Positions 1 through 9,784 are shown, counted from the stretch's first letter. The stretch: DNA of 17,685 nucleotides from Heterostelium multicystogenum (GCA_003667245.1 RCNN01000415.1:1-17685), one strand, 5' to 3'. Notes: generated by a model not told the origin, from the letters alone. Program-made: numbers and translations.

Positions 1-1194
1 GCTGACGAAGGTGAACCAGGTACCTGCAAGGAGTGAGATTATGCGTCATGACCCACACAAGTTGATTGAGGGTTGCTTGATTGCTGGATTTGCCATGCGT
101 GCATGTGCAGCCTACATCTATATCCGTGGTGAGTTCCACCAACGAAAGCCAGGTGCTTGAGAAGGCAATCGATGAGGCCTACAAGGCTGGATACCTGTTG
201 GTCCCCAACGCATGTGGAACCGGATACCACTTTGAATGTCTAGCGACACCGTGGTGCTGGTGCCTACACTCTGCGGTGAAAGAAACTGCACTGATCGAAT
301 CACTCGAAGGTAAACAGGGTAAGCCACGTTTAAAGCCACACTTCCCAGCTATGTCTGGTCTCTACGGATGTCCAACTACCGTCACCAAACGTTTGAAAAC
401 TGTTGCAGTTGCTTCCAACCATTTTGAGACGTGGTGGAGCATGGTTCGCAGGATTTGGTTCGTCCAAAGAACAGCGGAACCAAGCTCTTACTGTATCTCG
501 TCTGGTCACGTCAACAACCCATGCCACCGTTGAGGAGAAGAAATGTCAATTCCATTGCGTGAGCTCATCGACAAACACTGTGGTGGTGTCATTGGAGGTT
601 GGGACAACTTGTTGGGTGTCATTCCTGGTGGAAGTTCCGTACCCGTCATTCCAAAGGACATCTGTGACGAGGTAACTCATGGATTTCGACGAATTTTAAG
701 ACGTGTTCGTTCCGGTCCTCGGAACTGCTGCCGTCATAGTCATGGACAAATCAACTGACATTATTGCAGCAATCGCTCGTCTTTCTAAATTCTATAAACA
801 CGAGTCCTGTGGACAGTGCTCTCCTTGCCGTGAAAGGTACTGGATGGTTTATGGGACATCACGGAACGTCTTGTAACTGGTGATGCAAGTTAGATGAGAT
901 CGATATGCTTGAGGAGTTCTCGCGTCAAATAGAGGACACACAATTTGTGCATTGGGAGGATGCAGCTGCTTGGCCAGTTTCAGGTAAATTACACCAAAAC
1001 CCTTGACATGTTTATTTTTAATGATAAATATTAAATTTCATTTATACATCCATTTTTATAAGGGTTTTATCAGACACTATCGTCCAGAGATTGAAAGAGA
1101 ATTCAAGATTACCAAGCCAACAGAAAGCAATCACCATTTTGAGTCATTGACAAAGCTAATACTAAATATTAAATATATCCAAATTATTAAATAA
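1..1194 (+). pseudogene. Decayed 51 kDa complex I flavoprotein subunit gene (NDUFV1/NuoF type), 5' end outside window
   Basis: The intact protein binds NADH and FMN and carries the N3 iron-sulfur cluster of respiratory complex I. The family is recognisable in pieces spread over all three frames: [11 protein letters not shown] (1-33), [15 protein letters not shown] (from 35), ETALIESLEGKQGKPRLKP (near 285-345), RRGGAWFAGFG (near 430), [20 protein letters not shown] (from 543) and the cluster motif [11 protein letters not shown] (802-834). Frame changes occur about every 20-100 bases, mostly from single-base gains or losses, and there are stops at 34 and 889. An intron at 984-1062 (GTAAAT...TAAG) still sits between WPV(S)Q and GFIRHYRPEIERE, so this is a copy of the intron-bearing gene and not a retrocopy. 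The 3' end after the ERE motif is poorly defined. A functional copy must exist elsewhere, because complex I needs it. Many indels but few amino-acid changes could also reflect poor base calling, but the long intact frames nearby argue for real decay. Confidence 0.9.
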
Positions 1195-1845
1195 ATAACT
1201 ATAACATTACAGATGCAGATTGTTCTAATCAGTTCTTATTGTTTGTTTTTTAAGTGTGAGATAGATGCATGGTAATGATAATGCTTGATCTATAGTTGTG
1301 AGAAGAACTTCGACCAAAGCTCAAAGTAAAGTGAATATTTTCATCCATTAAACTTTACATTTATTAAATATTTATCAACAATTTAATGATAGAAAAGTAA
1401 TGAAAATATTTTATGATGGAACCACAAACTTAAGTCGGCAATATATCAAGCAAAATTTCAATTTTTGTCATGACAGGAAACTAGTATTAGAGAATTCAGA
1501 TCTACTACCTAATTGGTGATAGCTCAGAAGAAAGAAATCATTTTTTAATGTTCATTTACAATATCATTGACTATTGTCTATTATTTGTATACATAGGATG
1601 TTTTAGTTTGAAACCAAAGCCTTTATTATTTATTATTTTATATCTTTTTTTTCTTATTCCACATGACTACAATCAACATTACATTAAAAAGAATCGACCA
1701 AACAAGTGAAAGCAGTTTAGTGAGGTGTTCGCCGAATGTCATATAGAATATCATTCTCAAGACTTTCAATATTCCAAACTAAAAAATAAAAAATTCAAAT
1801 CAGATACCTCTCCTCAACTTTAAATGATTTCACAATGATTGTAGA

Positions 1846-1945
1846 AAAAATCATGATAATAAAAATTCTAATGTTCTCAAGTTTAGAATATTGAGCAAAT
1901 ATAACAATGGTAAAACTTTGAGCGAATTGGACAACAACACATAAA
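1846..1945 (+). repeat. Degenerate third copy of the R1 repeat (3' portion)
   Basis: The string containing AATGTTCTCA, GAATATTG, GCAAATATAACAA, TAAAACT and ACAACAACA occurs in the same order and spacing as in R1 copies A (3655-3740) and B (9483-9560). Identity is lower than between A and B. The + strand frame (SKYNNGKTLSELDNNT) resembles the copy B frame (CKYNNTKTVTKFNNN), which suggests an old coding exon shared by a gene family. The continuation to about 2110 has no counterpart in A or B. Confidence 0.5.
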
Positions 1946-2364
1946 TATGTGTTACATTGTCAGGTATTGGAACAGAGAGATTTTCAAAGAGTAGCAGGCA
2001 CATTGAAGTTAATAGAAACATCTGGAGGAACCAAAGGATAAAAGTTAATTTTGGCTTTCTTGATATTACAAAACCTATCAAAGATGGGGCACTCTTAGTT
2101 GGGAATAAAAAGTAAATCCCTTTTTTTTTTGGGAGCAATAGAAGTTGATTTTCAAAATGAATAGTGAATATGTTATCCATATATTTATTTGTATTATGGG
2201 AAATTTTAAATTAGTTTAATGGTAAAATTTCAAATTTAAATATTTAATTATTAGAAACCTTTGACAAAGGTTAATATTGCACGGCCTAAACAACAGAAGC
2301 AGTTCAATTTGTATAGATTAAAAGCTTTCACAGTTTAATATCTCAGCTTTTGAGATAAGATTTT

Positions 2365-2407
2365 GGATTTCATCAAGACAATCAAGATCATTGACAGAAG
2401 TGACTCT
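2365..2407 (+). pseudogene. Short glycosyltransferase-like fragment
   Basis: About 40 bases match, with few differences, the sequence at 13181-13223 just upstream of the recognisable GT4 segment: TTGGATTT(C/T)ATCAAGA then ATCAAG and CTACAGAAGTG-like text. It translates as LDFIKTIKII, the kind of helix found before the nucleotide-sugar-binding half of GT4 enzymes. Nothing else of the enzyme is visible around it, so it is a fragment of a dispersed gene family. Confidence 0.4.
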
Positions 2408-2964
2408 CCAAAAAAATCAAATCACATTGGTAGAGAGACTATTCTTAAATTCTCGATTAAAATATACCCTTTGATTATTTGCTGCCTGTGAAATTAATTT
2501 GGTGGATGATAATGAGTTACAATCAAATTTTGGTTCCGATCTTCAAAGGCCAGTCGACAGTCTGGCAATCTGATGATATTAACAACTATTCATTTTAAAA
2601 TAAATTTGTGAATCACCACCGTAAACATGACATATTAAGTTATTATGAACTCTCTGGGATGTTTAAACCAACATGAAGGATTTAACATGACATATTGAGA
2701 TTAAGTTACTAATTAATAAAATAAAACAAGACAAATTAAGTGTGGTAGTTATTTACTAGTGACTAGTGAGTTATTTCTATTAAATATGTGTTATTGTCTA
2801 TCTCCTGAAATACAAATGAAGAAATTTAAATAGATATAAGAAAAAACAACAAGGTATGAAAATTCACCAATATCTATTCAATCACTTTCTCATTATAACC
2901 AACATCATTTTCTTTATTTGGTATTTACTTCTTAACAATTATTTATTTATTTTTTGTTTACTCA

Positions 2965-3217
2965 ATGTCTGATACCACCACAGCTTCATCTTCTTCTACC
3001 CAACCTTCTTTCCATGATGTCCGCATTAATAGACTCAAGGATTTTTAAGATTACTTTGAAGCTGGTCTCATAACTCTTGCAGATTATAAAAAATAACAAA
3101 CATCTATTCTGGATGAACTTGTCAATTCAAAAAGCACAAATTGAACTATCTCCCAGGTGATCAATGGCGAAAATGAATCTTTAATTTCTCAGAATTTCAA
3201 TCCCTAATCATTATTCA
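2965..3217 (+). pseudogene. 5' exon relic broken only by stop codons; SHOCT-like N-terminal motif
   Basis: From ATG 2965 a single frame runs 84 codons to a GTAACT splice-donor-like site at 3219. It begins MSDTTTASSSSTQPSF, then RINRLKDF, stop, DYFEAGLITLADYKK, stop, QTSILDELVNSKSTN, stop, TISQVINGENESLISQNFNP, stop, SLFTK. No frameshift is needed. Three stops are TAA and one is TGA. The segment LKDF-DYFEAGLITLADYKK-QTSIL has the spacing of SHOCT-type short helical pairs (L..L...G.IT..EY...K..IL). The serine/threonine-rich start followed by such a motif is a plausible dictyostelid N-terminus. The donor site leads directly into R1 copy A, so both belong to one broken gene. Function unknown. Confidence 0.6.
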
Positions 3218-3832
3218 CAAAGGTAACTATAAATTACACTAAAGTTATGCTTCATGATGAAACCAATGTTTATATTAATATCAATAAACATTCATTTTCG
3301 ACACAATTATGGAAGTCTCAATAGAGTAGCATCTTAGAATCACAGTAAATCTCAATCATCTATTTTCAATTTTGTCAACAACTGTACAATATTCAAAATT
3401 CAAAGCGGATTGTTTCTCCCCAAACATCACTTAGTGGTCCTTCAACTAAAGGTTTCTATCATCATACAAGTTTCATAGACAGGTCTAATGATATTCAGCT
3501 ATCAACACCAACAAACTATGGACATTTCTCTTTCCATTTTACAACTATCATATCAACTGCTGATTGTGATGATAACTGGATATGTGCAAAGAAATATATA
3601 TTTAATAAAAATTTGTATGTTTCAATAGTTTTGAATTTCATTTTTAATAAAATACCAATGTTCTCAGATTGAAATATGTTGCAAATATAACAACACTAAA
3701 ACTGTTACTAAATTCAACAACAACTTCATCATGATAAAATATATTTTGATTGTTTAAATATTATAACGGTTATCCAATTTGAATTTGAATTAAAAAATAC
3801 AAGCAGCTTTGATATATAAACTCTAAACTATT
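3190..3832 (+). repeat. Repeat R1, copy A (about 640 bp)
   Basis: Nearly the same sequence recurs at 9020-9660 in the same orientation, with roughly nine bases in ten equal by eye and small indels. Both copies end at the same place (ACTCTAAACTAT). On the + strand it contains a coding-like stretch (LSGPSTKGFYHHTSFIDRS, then GHFSFHFTTIISTADCDDNW) followed by what in copy B is a GTATGT...TCTCAG intron. In copy A the donor has become ATATGT. It is best explained as the 3' part of a duplicated, decayed gene of unknown, probably extracellular, type. No terminal inverted repeats or transposase were seen. Confidence 0.8.
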
Positions 3833-4824
3833 TCTGTCACTTTGATATGGTGTCATATTAACGTTCTGTGTGGAGAAATCATTTATACTTTTCTTTAGCA
3901 TCAACTCCTCTGGTAAGTGTGCCACTCTTTTAAATTAATTATCGGTTCTAATTATAAATCCATTAAAATTAAAGATGATTTACAGCATATGCTGGATACA
4001 ACTTGCTTTCTTATCGATCTGGCTACACAAGGTAGTTGAAGATGTAGAAAAAATTCTTAATACATCTAAGATGTTGAATAACCTGGGGTCGAAGGTATCT
4101 CCATATGATCCTCCTCGTAAACCAAGACTCCAGCAACCTACACAGATTCATATCCAGTCCAATCCATGTGTTCTACCGAACTTTTCAGCCCTAGAGCCAA
4201 CTACAACAAAACAACTTCATTTGCATCTGTTCACAAGATCATTTTGATTGATCAAAGTAATTTTTTAAGGATTGGATTGATAGGATGCTTTAAAATGAGA
4301 CATAGTTAGAAGTAAATTTTGGGATTTGATTGTGTCGCCTCAAGTTCTTGACCAGATTTTAATTTTTATTTCGTTTCGATTCTCAATTCCCTCAAGATCA
4401 AAAAAAAATTGTATGTTTACAGTGCCCATGAGTCCAAAGTTGTTTCATTGTTTTTTTTTGTTTTTTGTTTACCTTTTCAGGTAATGTATTGAACGTCAAC
4501 TTTAATGTCGTTTCAATATCCAAACATTAATTTTTTTTTTACATTATTTTGATGTTGAAGTCCATATAAATGGTCTCAAAATACAAATGAGGGATTGGTA
4601 AAATGTTTAGATGTTATAAGAATACAGAAATAACATTTTAGAACAGATTTTCAGACTCATAAAATATACTAATAATTTTGTAAATCAATCAATAAATGAA
4701 CCGTTGCTGACTTCGCCAATCAAAATAGTTTTCCATCCAATAGTTTTATTTATTTTTTGTAAACTTCAAAAATATCTGAATCAACTTTTACTTAAAGGTC
4801 AAGAGGTTTATTTTCTTAAAAATG
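3833..4824. other. Intergenic region upstream of the Cry-like gene
   Basis: AT-rich, with poly-T runs near 4450 and 4530. The one stretch with coding-like composition is 3975-4247, open for 90 codons on the + strand. It resembles no family I know, its other frames are nearly as open, and no splice structure or codon signature makes it convincing, so I do not call it a gene. Confidence 0.5.
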
Positions 4825-4841
4825 GGGATTATTTAAATCCC
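4825..4841. promoter_or_regulatory. GGGATT/AATCCC inverted repeat just upstream of the TATA box
   Basis: GGGATT (4825-4830), five bases ATTTA, then AATCCC (4836-4841), 14 bp before a TATA box. It is a rare G/C-containing palindrome in a spacer otherwise close to pure A/T, so it could bind a dimeric regulator of the downstream secreted protein gene. Position and symmetry are seen; the role is inference. Confidence 0.35.
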
Positions 4842-4854
4842 TTCTCAAGAAAAG

Positions 4855-4863
4855 TATAAATAG
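4855..4863 (+). promoter_or_regulatory. TATA box of the Cry-like gene
   Basis: TATAAATAG lies 142 bp upstream of the preferred start codon at 4997. Transcription would begin near 4885-4890, giving an AT-rich leader of about 110 nt. The same TATAAATAG motif occurs at 17021, before another gene start. Confidence 0.6.
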
Positions 4864-4996
4864 GAGTGATTTCGAGTAGTATTTTCATCATTACTTAAAT
4901 AACAATTAAGATATTCATTGTTGTAAACAGGTATATATATAAATATTGTTCTTTCATTTTCCGATAGTTTCACTAATTGAATTTTTCAATAGTAAA

Positions 4997-7558
4997 ATGA
5001 AATATATTCATTTATTTTTATTAGTTTTAGTTCTATCTCCGCTTTACATCAAAGCAGGTGAACAAATTATGTTACCAGCTTATGATCTGTGCCTTCAGGA
5101 TCCTGGTGATTTATCAAATAGATATGTTAAGGCTGTTACCTGTGATTCTTCCAATTTATTGCAGAAGTTTTCCAAAAAAGATTTTACCACATACCAATAT
5201 TACGTCAATGATGTAACTGGTAGATGTTTAGATGGAAATATTGATGATGGAACTCTTGCTGTTATCCAATGTAACAACGGATATCCATCTATCAAGACCA
5301 ATCCAAACCAGAAATTTGTTACCGCCCTTCCTCAAATCAAGGTTTTATCTACAACAAAGTGCATTGAAGTAGATTTAACTACTAAAGTATTTAAAATGAA
5401 CACATGTAATACAAACTCTAAAGGTCAACAGTTTTCTATTGCAGGTGACTACTCTGCAGATTCTCTTGGTGATCTTGAAACTCATCGTGAAAAAGTAATG
5501 AACAAGGTGCAACTTGGTCTTAATATAGCATCCAGTGCCTTAGGTATTCTGTCCGCAGTTCTAGCAGTCCCAACTGGTGGTGCTTCTGAAGTAGCTTTTG
5601 GTATTTTCAAAGCAACTAAAGCGGCCTTTGGTAGTGCTGGTGCATCATCATTAGGATCCCTTCTTTCAATTGGATCTTCTGTTGGAGGTGCCTTGACCAA
5701 AAACAATCAACAAGAAACAATGTGGAAGAAGATGATCCAAGAAACACAAAAGATTGTTGGTGAGAAACTTCAAGAAGATGATATGATTCAACTTCAAGAA
5801 ACATTGTCTGGTTTAAACAGACTTATCAATGAATTTTATTCACCAACAATGACCAGTCTCACTGTCTCTCAACAACACAAATCTGAAGTTTTTGTTTCTG
5901 TACTTGCAGAATTGATTGCTCAAGAAGAAATTTTCAAAAATCCTCTCTATCAATACTTGTTGCTGCCAATTTACTGTCAATATGCCAATTTCCATCTTTC
6001 TGTGCTCAGAGATGGTGTTTTATTGGGTCCATCTTTGGGTTACACTCAAGAAACAGTAAAATTCTACCAATCAATGCTAGATGATAAGATTCAATCATTT
6101 AAATCTCATGTTGATAATTCAATTAAACTTTATAATATTCTTAATTTCCAAGCATCTTATACTGGTACAACAACTGATTGGCAAAAATATATTGATGCTC
6201 TTACATATCAAGAAGTTGCACTTAAATCATTCTCCAATAGATGGCCAAAGTTCAGTCTTACAGATAATCCAAATGGTTCAGATATTGACCCACTTCCACA
6301 GTTAACTACATCACGAATTTTTGGAGATGTATCTTCGATTTCATTCCCAAATGATGCTTTGGGTCAATTCCCCTTGAAATATAGATTGGCTAAACTAGTT
6401 ATCGGTTATGGATTTAAAACTACTGGTGGTGCCTATTTTAGTTATATTACTCAAATAGTAATGACTGATGTTTCTGGAGCCACCTTCACTATTGGAACTG
6501 TCGCCGGAATGTATACTACAACAGTAGTTGTTTCAAGTCCAATTGTATCAGTAGATTTTTACACTGGAGCATCAATTGATGCAATGAAATTAAACTTTCA
6601 AGATGGAACATCCAGTGGACAGATTCCAAGTACTACCCCAGTACCACCACCAGTACATGTTTCAGTTGAAGGTCAAATGCTTGCTGGTTTCATTTTGGGA
6701 GCTGGTCCACAAACTGTTATTAATGGAATAGCTGCTGTCTTCCATGATCTTGATCTTGTTCCAAATCAACCAATGGTTAACATTCAAAATAGAGAATCAT
6801 TATCATGTATGGGAATAACTCAACCATCAAGTGGACTAGGTACATTCCAAATGCAAGTTTGCAATTGGGGTATGATTTACCAGAAATGGGTATTGTCTTC
6901 TACTGGAATTCTTTTCAACCCAATTACTTTCCAAACCGTATCAACAACTACTTCAAACACTGTCTCTCTCAAACGATTTGATTCAACATCAACTAAATAC
7001 ACCCTAATACCTTCATATGAGGGAAATGGTGTCATTCTACATCAACTTCAAATTTTAGGAACAAATACTTGTCTCAAGGATAATCTTGGAAACATTAATG
7101 TTGTTACTTGTTCAGCAACCGATAAAACACAACTGTGGGATATGGACTACCTTTTAATGTCTGGATTCTTTGATCCTTTGATGACTGGAGTTGTGATTCA
7201 ATCTGTAAAAACATCAACTACATGTATTGTTTCTCCAAGTACAAGTGGTACATTATCAGCTTCTACCTGTGCTACTACATCTGCCAATCAACAATTCAAA
7301 GTTAATAGAAACTATATCCTTGGTATAAATGATCTACAAATTAGATCTAATGGAGTACAAAATACAGCTGCTCTTGCTGGTGCTGATCCCTACCCCAACT
7401 TGATGGTAAACCAAATTGGTACAACTTCAAAATACACTATCATGGATGCATCATCTCTTGGATGTCTTGAACTATCCTCCACAAACACATTATCATTCGC
7501 AGTTTGTGATCAACTTGAAACCAATCTTGCTCAACAATGGAAATTCATTAAACCATAA
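4997..7558 (+). CDS. Secreted Cry/delta-endotoxin-like protein with lectin domains, 853 aa
   Basis: Intact, intron-free. An in-frame ATG at 4946 adds 17 residues, but the start at 4997 gives a classic signal peptide (MKYIHLFLLVLVLSPLYIKA, cleavage near residue 20), so I chose it. Residues 21-165 look like a ricin-type beta-trefoil (repeated CL-D and C-x-G/N blocks, QQF near 155). Residues 165-420 are helical: a hydrophobic Gly/Ala-rich segment (171-235), amphipathic helices, then LPIYCQYANFHLSVLRDG (323-340) followed by a GYT...FYQSML pattern. That arrangement matches the pore-forming helical domain I of Cry toxins (Pfam Endotoxin_N). Residues 430-585 are beta-rich, perhaps jacalin-like, with a proline-rich linker near 547-554. 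Residues 588-853 form ricin-like trefoils with QKW, QLW and QQW motifs. It may act as a secreted glycan-binding pore former against bacteria or competitors; target and activity are inference. Confidence 0.9.
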   Translation: MKYIHLFLLVLVLSPLYIKAGEQIMLPAYDLCLQDPGDLSNRYVKAVTCDSSNLLQKFSKKDFTTYQYYVNDVTGRCLDGNIDDGTLAVIQCNNGYPSIKTNPNQKFVTALPQIKVLSTTKCIEVDLTTKVFKMNTCNTNSKGQQFSIAGDYSADSLGDLETHREKVMNKVQLGLNIASSALGILSAVLAVPTGGASEVAFGIFKATKAAFGSAGASSLGSLLSIGSSVGGALTKNNQQETMWKKMIQETQKIVGEKLQEDDMIQLQETLSGLNRLINEFYSPTMTSLTVSQQHKSEVFVSVLAELIAQEEIFKNPLYQYLLLPIYCQYANFHLSVLRDGVLLGPSLGYTQETVKFYQSMLDDKIQSFKSHVDNSIKLYNILNFQASYTGTTTDWQKYIDALTYQEVALKSFSNRWPKFSLTDNPNGSDIDPLPQLTTSRIFGDVSSISFPNDALGQFPLKYRLAKLVIGYGFKTTGGAYFSYITQIVMTDVSGATFTIGTVAGMYTTTVVVSSPIVSVDFYTGASIDAMKLNFQDGTSSGQIPSTTPVPPPVHVSVEGQMLAGFILGAGPQTVINGIAAVFHDLDLVPNQPMVNIQNRESLSCMGITQPSSGLGTFQMQVCNWGMIYQKWVLSSTGILFNPITFQTVSTTTSNTVSLKRFDSTSTKYTLIPSYEGNGVILHQLQILGTNTCLKDNLGNINVVTCSATDKTQLWDMDYLLMSGFFDPLMTGVVIQSVKTSTTCIVSPSTSGTLSASTCATTSANQQFKVNRNYILGINDLQIRSNGVQNTAALAGADPYPNLMVNQIGTTSKYTIMDASSLGCLELSSTNTLSFAVCDQLETNLAQQWKFIKP

Positions 7559-7644
7559 ACACCATTTTCAAATTTTAACATAAATCAATAACATGTCAGA
7601 TACAAGTTTATTGTATCTTGAATACCAAAAAATAATCTTAATCA

Positions 7645-7650
7645 AATAAA
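7645..7650 (+). terminator. Polyadenylation signal of the Cry-like gene
   Basis: AATAAA 87 bp after the stop codon at 7556-7558, in an AT-rich 3' UTR. It is the first canonical hexamer downstream of the gene. Confidence 0.5.
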
Positions 7651-7783
7651 GAATTTAGAAATTATCTTTGAAATTCCTAAACAATGAATTCCGACTTTAA
7701 TATTTATTAAAATGAAAGTAATGTTCTTTATTGATCAGATTAAGAGTTACAATCTAAAGTATATTAATATTATTTAAATATAT

Positions 7784-8640
7784 GCCCATTTCAACTTGTT
7801 TTTTTAGTAACAAGTAAAGCTATTATCAAGTGATATAAAGATAATCAGTTATGACTTGATGATATCAATACTTTTTGTATATTTAATCTTCAAATATTTT
7901 TAGTTTCATTTAATTTAACAACAAACAATAGCTACATATTTTTAAAGATTTAATATGTTATTATAGTAGTATTTATTGTTGTAGTTGTATTAACAGTTTG
8001 TCAAAGTATATATATATTATACAACTACTATGATAGACGACTAAGTAAGCTGAACATAGAAGAATTATAGTTATAAGAGTTGTTATTAATTTATTTTAAA
8101 AGATAACTAAGAGTTAGTTAATTTGGTTATTGATGTAACCTTTGGTAGACTAACACCCTCATCACGGACAAGATAAGTGAACATAAATTGGATATTATGA
8201 ATTCAAGTCTGGAACATTTTCTTTCAGCCACCAAGACAAAGCTACTATTCGGCGATATTGAAGATTGCACTACTTGTCAGAGTTATAGCAATATCTTTCA
8301 GAGACTAAGAACAAGGTAGACCTTGATTTGAATGGACCATGGTATTAAAGGTATATTCAATGTTCATGACAAAAAATTGGTATGTTTAGCGGTGCAGAGT
8401 TTGTTGATGGATATCAATAAGCACTTCACTTCAAGGATGTCATCAAAAGATGATCTCAATCAATCATAATCTAGAAAGAAGAGTATTAATTAAAATTAAA
8501 TTAATTATAGCTTTTCTTAATGTTCTTTTATCAATAACCAAGGATATCAGAGTAACTATGACAGAATTCCGATGCTTCATATTCTACAGAAGATGGGAGA
8601 GATTTACCAACAGAAACTGTTTAAACAGCTCTTGATCATC
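7784..8640 (+). repeat. Repeat R2, copy 1 (most diverged)
   Basis: Shares ordered blocks with R2 copies 2 (11962-12799) and 3 (16499-17320): CAACTTGTTTTT, an ACAAGTA...TATCAAGTGATATAAA hairpin arm, CGACTAAGTAAGCTGAACAT, TATAGTTATAAGAGTTGTTATT, AGATAACTAAGAGTTA, GTTATTGATGTAACCTTT, AAGTGAACATA and CCAAGACAAAGCTACTATTCG. Near 8555-8635 it ends in a degraded version of the reading-frame start seen in the other copies (ACTATGACAGAATT...ACAGAAGATGGGA). The unit thus carries the 5' flank and first codons of a gene family. No open frame survives in this copy. Confidence 0.75.
7981..8028. repeat. Inverted repeat GTAGTTGTAT/ATACAACTAC
   Basis: Perfect 10-bp arms at 7981-7990 and 8019-8028 within R2 copy 1. 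Copies 2 and 3 have a different nested stem in the corresponding region, so some pairing is kept while the bases differ. Confidence 0.6.
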
Positions 8641-9015
8641 TGGAATACACTCAGCCAGCAATTTTCATCTATGACATTGGTTTATGCAACAATTTCTCTT
8701 CATTCGTTGACCAATGTTCCAAATTAGCAATTGGTGAAATTGAATCAACTTGAATACTCTTTCTTAGGCAAATCGAAAGAAATTCTGGGCAGTTCACAAT
8801 CTATATGTCTTTATGTTTGATCAGAGCAATCAACTTGGTGATCAATGACGTTAATGACTCATTACTTGACACTTGTTCGACAACTGAAGAATATCAATTG
8901 GATGTAACAATGAGTTCAATTCGCAGAGTTTGGAACTAAAACTATCATTGGTTTCAATATGACTTTCTTTAACAACGGTATCAATGATATAGTTTCTTAG
9001 TACTGTTCACAATCA
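8641..9015 (+). pseudogene. Unidentified protein-coding relic
   Basis: Two coding-like stretches in different frames: QPAIFIYDIGLCNNFSSFVD followed by QCSKLAIGEIEST and a TGA (8656-8752), and EFGTKTIIGFNMTFFNNGI with NDIVS, a TAG, then YCSQSNDDLNQ (8925-9030). Codons and residues look like genuine dictyostelid protein, but I recognise no family. It runs into R1 copy B at the point where copy A follows the relic at 2965-3217, so chimeric or paralogous gene ends are joined to the same 3' unit. Confidence 0.45.
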
Positions 9016-9019
9016 AACG

Positions 9020-9660
9020 ATGATCTCAATCAAAGATAATCAGTATTCACAAAGTTAACTATAATATAAACTAAAGTTATGCTTCATGATGAAACTAATT
9101 TTTCTATTAACATCAATAACATTCATTTTCGACACAATTATTGAAGTCTCAATAGAGTCGCATCGTAGAAACACAGTAAATCTCAATCATCTATTTTCAT
9201 TTCGTCAACAACTGTACAATATTCAAAATCAAAGCGGATAGCTCTCCGCAAACATCACTTAGTGGTCCTCCACAGAAAGGTTTTAACATCATACAAGATT
9301 CATAGACAGGTCTAATGATATTCAACTATCAATACCAACAGACTATGGACATTTCTCTTTCCATTTCACAACGGTCATATCAACTGCTGATTGTGATGAT
9401 AATTGGGTATGTGCAAAGAAATATATATATTTAATAAAAAATTTGTATGTTTCAATAGTTTGAATTTCATTGTAATAAAATACCAATGTTCTCAGATTGG
9501 AATATGCAAATATAACAATACTAAAACTGTTACTAAATTCAACAACAACTTCATCATGATTAAATATACTTGATGTTTAAATATTATAACGGTTATCCAA
9601 TTTGAATTTGAATTTGAATTAAAAAATACAAGCAGCTTTGATATATAAACTCTAAACTAT
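9020..9660 (+). repeat. Repeat R1, copy B
   Basis: Direct repeat of 3190-3832. It keeps a better splice site than copy A: DCDDNW, then GTATGTGCAAAG...GTTCTCAG (9407-9496), then IGICKYNNTKTVTKFNNN. It differs from A by point changes and short indels, including one more GAATTT unit near 9605 (three against two). Both copies stop at ACTCTAAACTAT, 125 bp before the start of the next gene. Confidence 0.8.
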
Positions 9661-9784
9661 ACTCATTTTAGTTTTAAGATAGAATTAAACAAATTATTTA
9701 ATAATATCTTTTATTATCTGCAGTTAATTAATTAATTATAGATTTATCAATATTTACACATAAATTATTACAAGAATAACAAAT

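Larger units (their letters stand above)
1195..2964. other. AT-rich region without an intact gene
   Basis: No supportable intact gene. It holds a degenerate copy of the R1 repeat end (1846-1945), a short glycosyltransferase-like fragment (2365-2407), a small inverted repeat ATCTCA/TGAGAT at 2339-2355, and a stop-free stretch of about 40 codons at 2469-2598 that I do not recognise. The remainder is A/T runs and simple sequence. Confidence 0.6.

Noticed and set aside
1851..2180. 109-codon open frame on the - strand with Leu-rich, FNIP-repeat-like text.
   Set aside because: The + strand of the same DNA matches the R1 repeat and its coding-like frame, and the Leu/Phe richness is what A/T-rich antisense DNA gives.
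2965..3217. Use of TAA/TAG as glutamine (altered genetic code).
   Set aside because: The two intact genes end at TAA (7556-7558) and TAG (11046-11048), and TGA stops also interrupt the relics.
3975..4247. 90-codon open frame with fairly balanced composition.
   Set aside because: No family, no splice or promoter support, and neighbouring frames look equally plausible.
4946..4996. Upstream in-frame ATG for the Cry-like gene.
   Set aside because: It would place 17 residues before the signal peptide. The start at 4997 gives a normal secretion signal.
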